DNA of 37,750 bases, from NCBI GenBank assembly GCA_964611335.1, contig CAZSXR010000008.1:1-37750 (forward strand), given 5' to 3'. Below, in pieces: positions 8,661-15,704 of the stretch. The notes below the pieces were generated by a model. That model did no database searches, was not told the origin of the DNA, and saw only the letters and a program-made list of their open reading frames with translations. Numbering within the stretch: position 1 is the stretch's first letter; each line of letters begins with the position of its first letter. This stretch comes from BOG-1112 sp964611335 (GTDB taxonomy: Bacteria; Bdellovibrionota_B; Oligoflexia; Oligoflexales; Bog-1112). The position numbers were made by a program, and so were the translations under genes.

Positions 8661-9058
8661 TTCCTGTCCTTTAATAAATCCAAAACTTTTGAGAGCTCCT
8701 GCCAAGTCATCGGTATCTTGTCGATGACTTTTGTAAAAGTCTCCTTGATAAGTCGATCATAATCAAAAAAATTATCGTGAATGGAGCACAATAAGATTGG
8801 GTTTTTGTATCCGTGTTGCACTCTAAGGTAGGATGCAAAATCCTTCTTCCCCGCATTTGTATAGCCAAACTCAAAATCCACAATCACACACTCTGAATTC
8901 ATAACATCTGTGCATTTGTCTATAAACGCATCTTCACAGTCTGATATTTTTTCAAAACCAATGAACTTTATTTCATCTCCTAGAACTTCCTTCCATTTCT
9001 TTAGGAAGTACGGCTCATTGTCGACCATTACGATTATTTTTTTTTGTGCATTCTCCAT
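8654..9058 (-). CDS. Stand-alone response-regulator receiver-like protein
   Basis: A 134-residue single-domain protein that fits the receiver fold. It has the N-terminal acidic site IIVMVDNEP (Asp-Asn where most receivers have two acids), the phospho-acceptor strand VIVDFEFG, the Thr/Ser position in ILLCSIHD, and a late lysine in TKVIDKIP. There is no output domain. It would take phosphate from the kinase encoded two genes downstream and pass on the signal by protein contact, possibly to the XRE-type regulator just upstream. The ATG follows the XRE stop codon by two bases. A longer frame from 9097 would overlap the XRE gene. The acidic pocket is slightly unusual, so a pseudo-receiver is possible. 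Confidence 0.7.
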   Translation of the reverse strand: MENAQKKIIVMVDNEPYFLKKWKEVLGDEIKFIGFEKISDCEDAFIDKCTDVMNSECVIVDFEFGYTNAGKKDFASYLRVQHGYKNPILLCSIHDNFFDYDRLIKETFTKVIDKIPMTWQELSKVLDLLKDRKC

Positions 9059-9060
9059 AC

Positions 9061-9567
9061 TTATTTTGCCAATTCTCGTACAAGCTGAATCAAACACCTT
9101 GTTACTTCCTTTGACACAGAGCCTTTCTTTAACTTGATATATAGGTTTAAAAAATCTTCCAGATCATCTTTTTCAGCTTTTGTATCAACGTTCACAGTAT
9201 CTAAGAAAGTTCTCAAAGTCTTCGAACTGACATTTTCAAAAGTATCAATCAACTTCGATTGCCATTTTGCTGTTCCATCTTGATTACCTTGAACACCTTC
9301 CAATTTGGACACAAACTCAATGAGTGAAAGAGAATTAATGTTAGCTAGCATTTTTAGAAAATCTATCGAGCTTGTGAACCGATCAAAAGGTATGTTTTCA
9401 CTTTCTAACCTGCTATAGCGAGAAGGTGCATAACCAAGAGTCGATGCCATAGCTTTCGAAGAAATATTATTTTTAAAACGATAGGTCTTCAGATAATTCG
9501 ATAACCTTCGTTGATAATGCAAATAGCAAGAAGGATCTTTTGTAGAACTTTGTTTTTGGTCATCCAT
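9061..9567 (-). CDS. XRE/HTH-type transcriptional regulator, first gene of the sensor operon
   Basis: A 168-residue protein with an N-terminal helix-turn-helix at about residues 20-60 (FKNNISSKAMASTLGY.. SRYSRLE) and a helical C-terminal region that could bind the adjacent receiver or dimerise. It heads an operon of overlapping genes (9061, 9058, 8660, 7122). I chose ATG 9567; a longer reading from 9636 starts inside the palindrome ATGCCG-N5-CGGCAT, which looks more like an operator than coding sequence. Its position facing the early phage genes suggests a repressor that decides lysogeny, but this is inferred from context. Confidence 0.7.
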   Translation of the reverse strand: MDDQKQSSTKDPSCYLHYQRRLSNYLKTYRFKNNISSKAMASTLGYAPSRYSRLESENIPFDRFTSSIDFLKMLANINSLSLIEFVSKLEGVQGNQDGTAKWQSKLIDTFENVSSKTLRTFLDTVNVDTKAEKDDLEDFLNLYIKLKKGSVSKEVTRCLIQLVRELAK

Positions 9568-9619
9568 GCAAACAATTTTCCAATATACAATACTTATTTT
9601 GTTAAACGTGTCTTTGCTT

Positions 9620-9636
9620 ATGCCGTTTTCCGGCAT
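9620..9636. promoter_or_regulatory. Palindromic operator candidate ATGCCG-N5-CGGCAT
   Basis: Perfect 6-bp arms at 9620-9625 and 9631-9636 around TTTTC. It lies just downstream of a possible minus-strand promoter, where a repressor would block transcription of the XRE-led operon. Autoregulation by the XRE protein is the simple guess. Confidence 0.5.
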
Positions 9637-9700
9637 GTACTTTTATATAACGTATTTCTAATAGTCAATTTTTTAGTTGCGTTGCTTTTAGACAGAGACT

Positions 9701-9718
9701 ATACAGATTGTGCTGTAT
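9701..9718. promoter_or_regulatory. Palindrome ATACAG-N6-CTGTAT
   Basis: Perfect 6-bp arms at 9701-9706 and 9713-9718. It sits about 65 bp upstream of the first palindrome, so a protein could bind both and control the two divergent directions. The arms run ACAG..CTGT, not the CTG..CAG of a LexA box. Confidence 0.4.
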
Positions 9719-9811
9719 GAACGTTTGATTAGAAGTTCTGCGAGAAGTTATTCTTTCCGAAATTTCTTTTGATGCGTGAAGAAAAAATTGAATACGCGAT
9801 GACTGCGAAGG

Positions 9812-9866
9812 AGCCCACCCACTCAGCAAATTGTTAACACCAATTTACTGAGTTTGGAGGGTGAGC
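9812..9866 (+). promoter_or_regulatory. Large imperfect hairpin that can hide a ribosome site
   Basis: Inner arms ACTCAGCAAATTG (9821-9833) and CAATTTACTGAGT (9841-9853) pair at 12 of 13 positions around a 7-base loop. Outside them CCCACCC (9813-9820 area) can pair with GGGTGAG at 9859-9865. The right side includes the GGAGG site of the 29-codon ORF at 9868, so folding could block its translation. A cruciform protein-binding site is the alternative. Confidence 0.5.
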
Positions 9867-9867
9867 A

Positions 9868-9957
9868 ATGCGATTAGTGATAAGCGCTAGCTCACCTATA
9901 TCTGTTTCTCCCTACAGAGTCAATGTCGCTTTATCTATCGCTGGAATAAAGTCCTAA
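9868..9957 (+). CDS. Possible 29-residue small or leader peptide
   Basis: ATG at 9868 opens a 29-codon frame ending in TAA. A strong GGAGG site lies about 8 bases upstream, inside the right arm of the hairpin at 9812-9866. The product is mildly hydrophobic with no recognisable domain. It precedes the phospholipase-like gene by 54 bp. It could be a leader peptide or a small phage regulator; it may also be chance. Confidence 0.35.
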   Translation: MRLVISASSPISVSPYRVNVALSIAGIKS

Positions 9958-10011
9958 TTCTTGATGTTTTACTATCGGAATTAGATCGTCCCGCGATTGC
10001 GGAGAAACCTG

Positions 10012-10365
10012 TTGAATCGAAAAGAAATTGAACTTGAAGTTCCCTCTAATCTTTTGAATTTGAGTCCTCAAGAAAAAGCTCAACACATCAATGGTTGCGG
10101 AACCAATACCTTGCACATAAAAAAGTCCTTCTTCCAAGAAGCATGCGAAATACACGATCTTGAATACTCACCACCCTTCGTGGGTAGTAAAATCCAAAGA
10201 AAAGAAACCGACCGACGTTTCCTTCACAATATGCTCGAACTCGTTGTGAATTTACCTTGGCATCAAAAAATTCTGAGAAAAACTGAAGCGTATGTCTTCT
10301 ATGGCTGTGTCCGTCTGTTCGGACATTTCTTCTACAACAAAAATCAGAAAGGAAATTCCAAATGA
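10012..10365 (+). CDS. Phospholipase A2-like small protein
   Basis: A 117-residue protein with a PLA2-like core: NGCGTN (calcium-loop-like) near 30, then ACEIHDLEY near 48 with the His-Asp pair that is catalytic in phospholipase A2, then ETDRRFLHNML, which matches the second conserved Asp region of parvovirus-type and prokaryotic PLA2 domains. Such enzymes cut the sn-2 acyl chain of phospholipids. There is no signal peptide, so it would act after membrane disruption or from the inner side. I chose TTG 10012, which has GGAG seven bases upstream. It could aid lysis, release fatty acids, or be a virion protein. Free fatty acids are also substrates of acyl-CoA ligases like the one encoded nearby. 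Confidence 0.55.
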   Translation: MNRKEIELEVPSNLLNLSPQEKAQHINGCGTNTLHIKKSFFQEACEIHDLEYSPPFVGSKIQRKETDRRFLHNMLELVVNLPWHQKILRKTEAYVFYGCVRLFGHFFYNKNQKGNSK

Positions 10366-10595
10366 ATGCAGATGTTAGTGCACATGATGAATTGAAGAAT
10401 CTTCAACACCTCTGTCTACGCAACGATTTGAATCTTTCATGGATTTTGAAAAGACTGAAAATTGATTCAGGAACTTTTTATTGTTGGAAGGCACGAACAA
10501 AAACTCCGAACAAAGGTTCAAGAGAAAAAATCCAGAAAGGAATTTCTTTTTTTGAAAAGCTCGAACCACTCGTACACGATACGTTTGTAGCTTAG
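10362..10595 (+). CDS. Small helix-turn-helix protein, Cro/XRE-like
   Basis: A 77-residue protein with a helix-turn-helix-like segment LSWILKRLKIDSGTFYCWKARTKTP near residues 24-50 and a helical tail. It overlaps the PLA2-like gene by 4 bp (ATGA) and has an AAGGA ribosome site. Small HTH proteins at the start of an early operon opposite a repressor often act as Cro-type regulators; that role is inferred from size and position. Confidence 0.55.
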   Translation: MNADVSAHDELKNLQHLCLRNDLNLSWILKRLKIDSGTFYCWKARTKTPNKGSREKIQKGISFFEKLEPLVHDTFVA

Positions 10596-10611
10596 TTATC
10601 TTTATGGAGAT

Positions 10612-10630
10612 GCCTGCTATTTTAGCAGGC
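10612..10630. terminator. Strong hairpin after the early genes
   Basis: Perfect 8-bp stem GCCTGCTA / TAGCAGGC with a 3-base loop, 16 bases after the small HTH gene and 54 bases before the replication gene. No T-run follows on either strand, so it is either an atypical terminator, an mRNA processing/stability element, or an operator for the next gene. Confidence 0.45.
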
Positions 10631-10684
10631 GAAATAAGAATGACATTTCCAATATCTTGTTCTTTGCCACAGTAGAGGTTGCTG

Positions 10685-12451
10685 ATGAAAACAAATAAGG
10701 CTGCTCAGTATCAGCCTACAAACATAAACGTGCAGGGCAAAAAAGATAGCTTACAATTTCTCATGACAAGAGCGATTGATGTCCTACCACTTAAAACATC
10801 GGAAAGATTTCTTCTCCAAACTCTTGTGAGATTTTTAAAGGAAGACCGTAAAGACACCATCTTTCCAAGTGTAGGAGATTTAGCACAGAAGCTTTCTCTC
10901 AGCACATCACAGACAAGAAAACTGATCCAAAGCCTATCAAAAAAAGGTTTCCTTCGAGTAGAAGATGCAAAAATTTTAAATAAAAGTAAAAAACTCTGTC
11001 CAACAAGTAACTTCTACTACTTTCCTGAAACTATCTTTGCATTCCAAAAATATCATGAAGCAAACCTCGAATATGAAGATTTAAACTTACTCCAAGTAAC
11101 AGGAATGAAGCTTGAAGAAGCGAAGAAAACCCTAGAAGAAGCACAGAAAGCTTTCAAACAAGAACAGGATAAAATTATCAATGCTGCACCAAGAGAATCT
11201 GAAGTGAATGCGCAAAAGGCTTTTGGAAACAGGAATGGAATTATCCTTGAATTTCAAGATCCAAGAAGCCCAATCCTTCTTAATTTGAAACGTGAAGTCG
11301 TATTCAATCCTGTACCTGAAAGTACAAAAATTTCTAATATCAAGGAGCGCCAAAGCGCTTCAGCAGCTCGCCATTTGCGTCTAGCGCGGGAGATTTTAGA
11401 CACCACCGAAAAAGGGGATTCTTCTAAAAACGAGAGCCCTGATCTTCCAGAAAAGGAAGCTACCCCCTCTCATCCACGGAAGGGGGGTCCTTCCATCGAA
11501 GGAAGACATATATTTGATTCTAAAGAAAATTTTATAAATAATTATAAAATATCTACTCCTAAACTAGTCAGTAGTGGCGATATTTTAGAAATTTCGCCAA
11601 TCATAAACCTCTGCGTAGACAAGTTCTGCCAAGAGCTTGGTAAACAACGCCCTTCGTTGGATCAGATCTTAAAATTTCAAACCAAATTTCAGGAAAAAAA
11701 ATTCACTGACGAGATGTTCGAGAAAAACCTTCAGACGATTGTTGACGATCCGATGTTGAAAAAAACTACCTTCTCGATAATGCGAGTTCTTGATCTTGAA
11801 ATGGCTCTCATTGCAAAAGAAAACCTTCGAAAAAACCTTCTGATGATAAAGGCGAATTGTTTGCAGTGGAAAATGCCATTTCATCCGATGAGTGTTATCG
11901 GAGCAACTCAATGGTTTGATACCGACAAAGAAATTCTTGAATGGTTAAAAGAAACTTCAAAAACTTCTGAAAAGACTCTTGAGAAAAATGAATCCTTCAA
12001 AACTGATTTTGATAATGAAAAAAAGTTTGTTTTTGAAACCGAAGATGTGAAAGAAATTCTAAATCCATCAGATCTTTTCCAAGGTGAAATTATTGATCCC
12101 AACCTTGAGAACGCTAGTGAAAATGCACGACAAGCACAAAAAGTATGGGTTGAAATTCGTGAAGCCCTCCGTCAAGAAACCAGATTAGAAGACTTTGAAA
12201 AATGGATTTTACCCCTGAAAGCAGGCGCAAAATGGGAAGACGAACTTATTTTGACTGCACCATCACAAGAAATATTTGATCAAATTTTAGACAAATATTG
12301 CAAAGCTATCGAGCAACACAAAATGAGACTCAGTTTTGAGACATTCTTAATATTTGTAGATCTTGAAACAAGATTAGACTCTGAAGATCCTTCTAAAACA
12401 ACAAAAAACACACCGCCTGCGGTCCAAAACAATTTTTTAATGGGAAGCTAG
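10685..12451 (+). CDS. Replication-type protein: N-terminal winged HTH and C-terminal DnaA domain-I-like segment
   Basis: A 588-residue protein. Residues 30-110 fit a winged helix (FPSVGDLAQKLSLSTSQTRKLIQSLSKKGFL), common in plasmid and phage initiators. A coiled-coil-like stretch follows (about 125-165), then a low-complexity linker rich in Ser, Pro and Glu (about 225-280). The last 110 residues resemble DnaA domain I (VWVEIREALRQETRLEDFEKWILPLKAG... ELILTAPSQEIFDQILDKY), which in DnaA recruits the replicative helicase. No AAA+ ATPase is present. I chose ATG 10685 with AGAGG 8 bases upstream. Analogy to lambda O suggests it opens a lytic origin and loads helicase. The DNA coding the linker contains hairpins and a very AT-rich run, as an internal origin would. 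Confidence 0.7.
   Translation: MKTNKAAQYQPTNINVQGKKDSLQFLMTRAIDVLPLKTSERFLLQTLVRFLKEDRKDTIFPSVGDLAQKLSLSTSQTRKLIQSLSKKGFLRVEDAKILNKSKKLCPTSNFYYFPETIFAFQKYHEANLEYEDLNLLQVTGMKLEEAKKTLEEAQKAFKQEQDKIINAAPRESEVNAQKAFGNRNGIILEFQDPRSPILLNLKREVVFNPVPESTKISNIKERQSASAARHLRLAREILDTTEKGDSSKNESPDLPEKEATPSHPRKGGPSIEGRHIFDSKENFINNYKISTPKLVSSGDILEISPIINLCVDKFCQELGKQRPSLDQILKFQTKFQEKKFTDEMFEKNLQTIVDDPMLKKTTFSIMRVLDLEMALIAKENLRKNLLMIKANCLQWKMPFHPMSVIGATQWFDTDKEILEWLKETSKTSEKTLEKNESFKTDFDNEKKFVFETEDVKEILNPSDLFQGEIIDPNLENASENARQAQKVWVEIREALRQETRLEDFEKWILPLKAGAKWEDELILTAPSQEIFDQILDKYCKAIEQHKMRLSFETFLIFVDLETRLDSEDPSKTTKNTPPAVQNNFLMGS
11340..11600. other. Origin-like stretch inside the replication gene
   Basis: Within the coding region, a locally GC-rich part with GCGCCAAAGCGC (about 11347) is followed by hairpins CCCCCT/AGGGGG (11463-11486) and TCCTTC/GAAGGA (11488-11503), then about 50 bp of nearly pure A/T (11506-11556), then the inverted repeat GGCGATATTT/AAATTTCGCC (11576-11598, nine of ten pairs). 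This hairpins-then-AT-rich order inside an initiator gene resembles lambda-type origins located in gene O. The encoded amino acids are a poorly constrained linker. Confidence 0.45.
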
Positions 12452-12492
12452 AGCTTATGGATTTCATCTCGCTAAAACTTAATTTTATTCGA

Positions 12493-12510
12493 TTGAGCAT
12501 TGTTGCTCAA
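12493..12510. other. Short perfect hairpin in an intergenic gap
   Basis: TTGAGCA and TGCTCAA pair around a 4-base loop between the replication gene and the 64-residue membrane peptide gene. No T-run follows; it could be a weak terminator or RNA processing site. Confidence 0.35.
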
Positions 12511-12535
12511 AATCTAAACAGATCAGGTCATAGTC

Positions 12536-12730
12536 ATGGATGAAAAACTTACAAAATTTCTCAATATAACTTCGATACCAGCAATTTTTGTTGTGTTCTA
12601 CCTCGAACTAAAAACCATTGATGAACACATAAACCAAATCGAACACCTGAAAAATTCAATCATTGAATTGAAAGAAACTCTCGAAGTTTGTCACGGGCAC
12701 ACACTAGGACACATACATGATAAGCATTAA
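12536..12730 (+). CDS. Small membrane-anchored coiled-coil protein, possible holin/spanin-like
   Basis: A 64-residue protein with one hydrophobic segment near the N-terminus (about 10-26, TSIPAIFVVFYL) and a helical, heptad-rich stretch after it (about 27-52), ending in a His-rich tail. This shape fits small phage lysis proteins such as an inner-membrane spanin or an atypical holin. It overlaps the next gene by 14 bp and starts the virion gene block. Assignment rests on shape and position only. Confidence 0.4.
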   Translation: MDEKLTKFLNITSIPAIFVVFYLELKTIDEHINQIEHLKNSIIELKETLEVCHGHTLGHIHDKH

Positions 12731-13238
12731 GAGCAAAATTCAAGGAACCTCAGAGCTTCAAAATTCTGTGAGAAAAAGCTTAGCAAGACTCTTGGGTGAT
12801 ATTGCATACGAGTCTTCTCAAGAAACACGAAGACAAATTCCTAAAAATTTTCATTTGAAAAGAAGCTGGGTAGTACAAGGCATACGCTTTGAGAGACCTA
12901 AAACGGATTTCGTTGCAAAGGTCTTTTCACTCGATCCTTTGATGATCAAGCACGAAGAGGGCTCAAACTTTCATTCTAAGTCACTTGTACAAGCACGTTT
13001 TTTGCAAAGAGCAGGACGAAGACTTTCTGAAAAGCCAGCAAGTTTACTCTCAAGAAGAAGTTATTTCATCAACGATAGGGGAATCTTCCAAAGACTTTCT
13101 CATGACAAACTTAAGAGTTGGTATCATCCCACATCTTCAAGGCACTACACGAAACGTTTAGGGCTTAGAGAAACCGTGGAAAGAACAGCAGGTGCAATGC
13201 TTAGAAACTCACACAACTACATAGATATACAGGGATAG
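12717..13238 (+). CDS. Phage head-tail or tail completion-like protein
   Basis: A 173-residue basic protein. Its first half (LQNSVRKSLARLLGDIAYESSQETRRQIPKNFHLKRSW) resembles the N-terminus of minor tail/completion proteins of the gpZ or HK97-gp10 kind, which start with a long helix over a region containing paired Arg and Trp. The second half is rich in Arg and Ser. It lies directly upstream of the terminase genes on the same strand. I am not certain of the family. Confidence 0.4.
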   Translation: MISIKSKIQGTSELQNSVRKSLARLLGDIAYESSQETRRQIPKNFHLKRSWVVQGIRFERPKTDFVAKVFSLDPLMIKHEEGSNFHSKSLVQARFLQRAGRRLSEKPASLLSRRSYFINDRGIFQRLSHDKLKSWYHPTSSRHYTKRLGLRETVERTAGAMLRNSHNYIDIQG

Positions 13239-13240
13239 GG

Positions 13241-13290
13241 CATGGGTCCTCCCTGACTATAAAATCGGGGGTAGGTGCGCGACCCGAGAT
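13241..13290 (+). other. Candidate cos / packaging start region
   Basis: A short GC-rich island in AT-rich DNA, just before the small terminase gene, where lambda-type phages keep cos. It includes GGGTCCTCCC near 13244 and a hairpin with TCGGG (13265-13269) and CCCGA (13283-13287) enclosing GTGCGCGAC. The 77-bp gap around it codes for nothing visible. The terminase type (Nu1/GpA) also suggests a cos mechanism. Confidence 0.4.
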
Positions 13291-13315
13291 GAAAAAGGCG
13301 ATTTGAAATTTTTGA

Positions 13316-13867
13316 ATGGGTACCAAGTACAGGATGGAAAATTTATTTAACGAACCTATAAAAAAACTTGTTTCTCCAAGGGAATTTGCAAGTTTTTTAG
13401 GTGTTAATAGAAAAGCTGTTAACGATGCTATTGCAGCACATAGACTTGAAAAGTCAGTCTCGACAGAGGTAAACGGTTATCACAACATCGACGTTCCTAA
13501 AGCTGTATTCGAATGGTTTGGGAACGCAGATCCAAGTAAGGATCACGACAATAAACTAAAGGATTTAGGAGTTAACAATGATGATAACGTGCCTTCTTTT
13601 TCTGAATCTAAGCGTCTTAAGGAACATTACCTTTCAAAGATCACGCAACTTGAATACGAAGAAAAAGCAGGAAACCTTGTCCCAAGAAACGCTTTAGAAA
13701 ATGAACTTTTTCAAATTGCAAGAACACTGAGAGATAGATTTTTACTCTTGGCAGAAACCTTAAGTCCTAGACTTGTAGGTCTTGAATCCAGTGAACTTCG
13801 AATTCAAATGAGATCCGAAATTGAAAAAGTTCTCGACCTGATTGGATCAAACAATGTTTCTGCATGA
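13316..13867 (+). CDS. Terminase small subunit (Nu1-like)
   Basis: A 183-residue DNA-recognition subunit of the packaging motor. The N-terminus has a winged-HTH (KLVSPREFASFLGVNRKAVNDAIAAHRL, near 15-42) as in lambda Nu1, then a charged linker, then a helical C-terminal part (about 100-175) expected to bind the large subunit. It sits directly before the large subunit and overlaps it by 14 bp. ATG 13334 is an alternative start; neither has a clear ribosome site. Confidence 0.75.
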   Translation: MGTKYRMENLFNEPIKKLVSPREFASFLGVNRKAVNDAIAAHRLEKSVSTEVNGYHNIDVPKAVFEWFGNADPSKDHDNKLKDLGVNNDDNVPSFSESKRLKEHYLSKITQLEYEEKAGNLVPRNALENELFQIARTLRDRFLLLAETLSPRLVGLESSELRIQMRSEIEKVLDLIGSNNVSA

Positions 13868-15656
13868 GTACAAACCACTCTTCCCCTCATTCTTAAATGG
13901 AATTAAACCCAGTGAGAAATTGAGCATTGAAGAACATTCAAGACGTCATTTCTTTTTATCAAAAGATGGCAATCCATTCCCCGGAAACTTTGATGTTAAT
14001 CTTACCCCTTATCTCAGAGGTATTTTTCAGACCTTAGAGTTTGAAAATAAAGCTGAAGAAATCGTCTTTATGAAAGGCTGTCAAATAGGAGGATCATCTG
14101 TTTCTCTTGCGTTTCTCTTATGGCTTGCAAATTGTGGACATAGTGCACCAGCACTCGTTGTGTTTCCCACTGAAAAAAATTCACACCGTTTTGTAAAAAA
14201 GAAGTTTAGACCAGCGGTAAAAAACTGCTCTAGCCTTATGGAAAAAATACAAGAAAGAGATGTTGAACGTGAGAGCTTGGATCTTTTCAATTACCCAGGA
14301 GGAACAGTTTCTTTTGGGAATGCTCATGCCCCCAATACATTAAGAATGGATTCGTGTTCTGTTGTGATTTTCGATGAGGTTTCTGATTTTCCAACAGACT
14401 CCGACGGTCAAGGAGATCCCGTCGAAATCGGGCGAGGACGCACCAGTACGTATGAAGGACGAAGAAAAATTTATCTTGTTTCTACACCAACCATCTCTGG
14501 AATTTGTAGAATTGAAAAAGCTTATCTTGAAACAGATCAGAGAAAGTTCTTCGTTCCTTGCCCTGAGTGTGAACATTTTCAGCTTATAGACTGGAAGCGT
14601 ATCCGATGGGATCAGACCAATTCCGAAATAGTCTGGCTTGAATGTGAGAGCTGTAAGACAAGAATTTTTGAGAATAAAAAAACGTGGATGCTCTCAAAGG
14701 GAGAGTGGAGATCTACAGCAGAAGATAGAACTCATGGAAGAAAAATAGGTTTTCACATCTCTGGTCTCTACGCTCCCGTAGGAATGCTTTCGTGGAGAGC
14801 CATCGTCGGTCAATTTCTTGCTGCAAAAGAAAACCCCTCTCTACTCAAGGTCTTTGTGAACAACATCTTGGGAGAGACTTGGAAAGAAGGTGTAGGATTT
14901 TCTAAAAATAAACTCAAAAAACGTATACACGATTATCGTGTAGAACCTCTTCCGCAAGGAGTGGGCCTTATCACTGCTGGTGTTGATATCAATGGATCTC
15001 ACACCAATATAGAAATCGTGGGATGGGGTCGAGACAAAGAAAGCTGGGGGCTTGCCTATCACATCATCGAAAAAGAGCCTACAGATCCAAGCTTATGGGA
15101 AGATCTTGATGCGTATCTTTCGCAACTTTTCACACATCATAAGGGTTACAAACTTCGTATTGCATCCACTGCGATTGATACAGGGTATATGTGTGACGAG
15201 GTTTACGCTTTCATACGATCAAAACTAGGAACAGGAAGAAATATTATCGGGATTAAAGGCATCGAAGGTATGGCTCGTCCTGTCATAGAATCACGTCCAA
15301 ACTACAAAAATAGAGGAAAGCTTCCTATCTATTCTGTTTCTTTCAATACATCGAACGATCTTCTTTTTGCATGGCTTAGCACAAAAGAGATAGGAGCAGG
15401 TTACTGTCATTTTCCAAAATTTTACAAAAACACAAATTTCTTTGACGAAGTCTCTGCCGTGAAACGTGTGACGGAGTATCGAAAAGGTCGAGAGTTAGGA
15501 AGGTGGATACAAGATCCTTCGAAAAGAAAAGAGGCTAACGATTGTAGACGCTACGCTATGGCAGCCATGTTTCATCTTGGCTCTTTAGGGGAGGATATTA
15601 ACGGATTATGTGATCGACTTGATAACGAAGACATAACAGAACACGATGATGAGTAA
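13854..15656 (+). CDS. Terminase large subunit, GpA family
   Basis: A 600-residue packaging ATPase and nuclease of the lambda GpA type. The ATPase half has a variant Walker A GCQIGGSS near 75, the Walker B CSVVIFDEVSDFP near 165, and a motif III-like YLVSTPT near 210. A Cys4 cluster (CPEC... CESC) lies near 230-265. The C-terminal nuclease has aspartates in TAGVDINGSH and STAIDTGYMCDEV. It translocates DNA into the prohead and cuts it at cos. ATG 13854 overlaps the small subunit gene and implies coupling; a TTG at 13842 would add four residues. Confidence 0.95.
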   Translation: MFLHEYKPLFPSFLNGIKPSEKLSIEEHSRRHFFLSKDGNPFPGNFDVNLTPYLRGIFQTLEFENKAEEIVFMKGCQIGGSSVSLAFLLWLANCGHSAPALVVFPTEKNSHRFVKKKFRPAVKNCSSLMEKIQERDVERESLDLFNYPGGTVSFGNAHAPNTLRMDSCSVVIFDEVSDFPTDSDGQGDPVEIGRGRTSTYEGRRKIYLVSTPTISGICRIEKAYLETDQRKFFVPCPECEHFQLIDWKRIRWDQTNSEIVWLECESCKTRIFENKKTWMLSKGEWRSTAEDRTHGRKIGFHISGLYAPVGMLSWRAIVGQFLAAKENPSLLKVFVNNILGETWKEGVGFSKNKLKKRIHDYRVEPLPQGVGLITAGVDINGSHTNIEIVGWGRDKESWGLAYHIIEKEPTDPSLWEDLDAYLSQLFTHHKGYKLRIASTAIDTGYMCDEVYAFIRSKLGTGRNIIGIKGIEGMARPVIESRPNYKNRGKLPIYSVSFNTSNDLLFAWLSTKEIGAGYCHFPKFYKNTNFFDEVSAVKRVTEYRKGRELGRWIQDPSKRKEANDCRRYAMAAMFHLGSLGEDINGLCDRLDNEDITEHDDE

Positions 15657-15704
15657 AAAACTGAGCATTCTTTCAAATTTTAATAATGAAACACAGGAGA
15701 ATTC

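Larger units (their letters stand above)
9568..10011. promoter_or_regulatory. Divergent control region between the sensor operon and early phage genes
   Basis: This 444-bp stretch carries signals in both directions: a palindrome at 9620-9636, a possible minus-strand promoter (TTGACT with TATAAA 15 bases on) around 9641-9667, a second palindrome at 9701-9718, a large hairpin at 9812-9866 and a 29-codon ORF with a strong ribosome site at 9868. It is the most likely site of the lysis/lysogeny switch. Confidence 0.55.

Noticed and set aside
9612..9646. Upstream start of the XRE gene at 9636
   Set aside because: The start codon lies within a perfect palindrome, and the added residues show no domain, so ATG 9567 was preferred.
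9701..9718. LexA/SOS box
   Set aside because: The palindrome arms are ACAG..CTGT, the reverse arrangement of the CTG..CAG LexA pattern.
9812..9866. Protelomerase-type telomere site of a linear phage-plasmid
   Set aside because: The palindrome is short and imperfect, and the only tyrosine recombinase (22098-23054) is XerC/D-sized, not a protelomerase.
11463..11503. Intrinsic terminator inside the replication gene
   Set aside because: The hairpins are not followed by a T-run and lie in an open coding frame.
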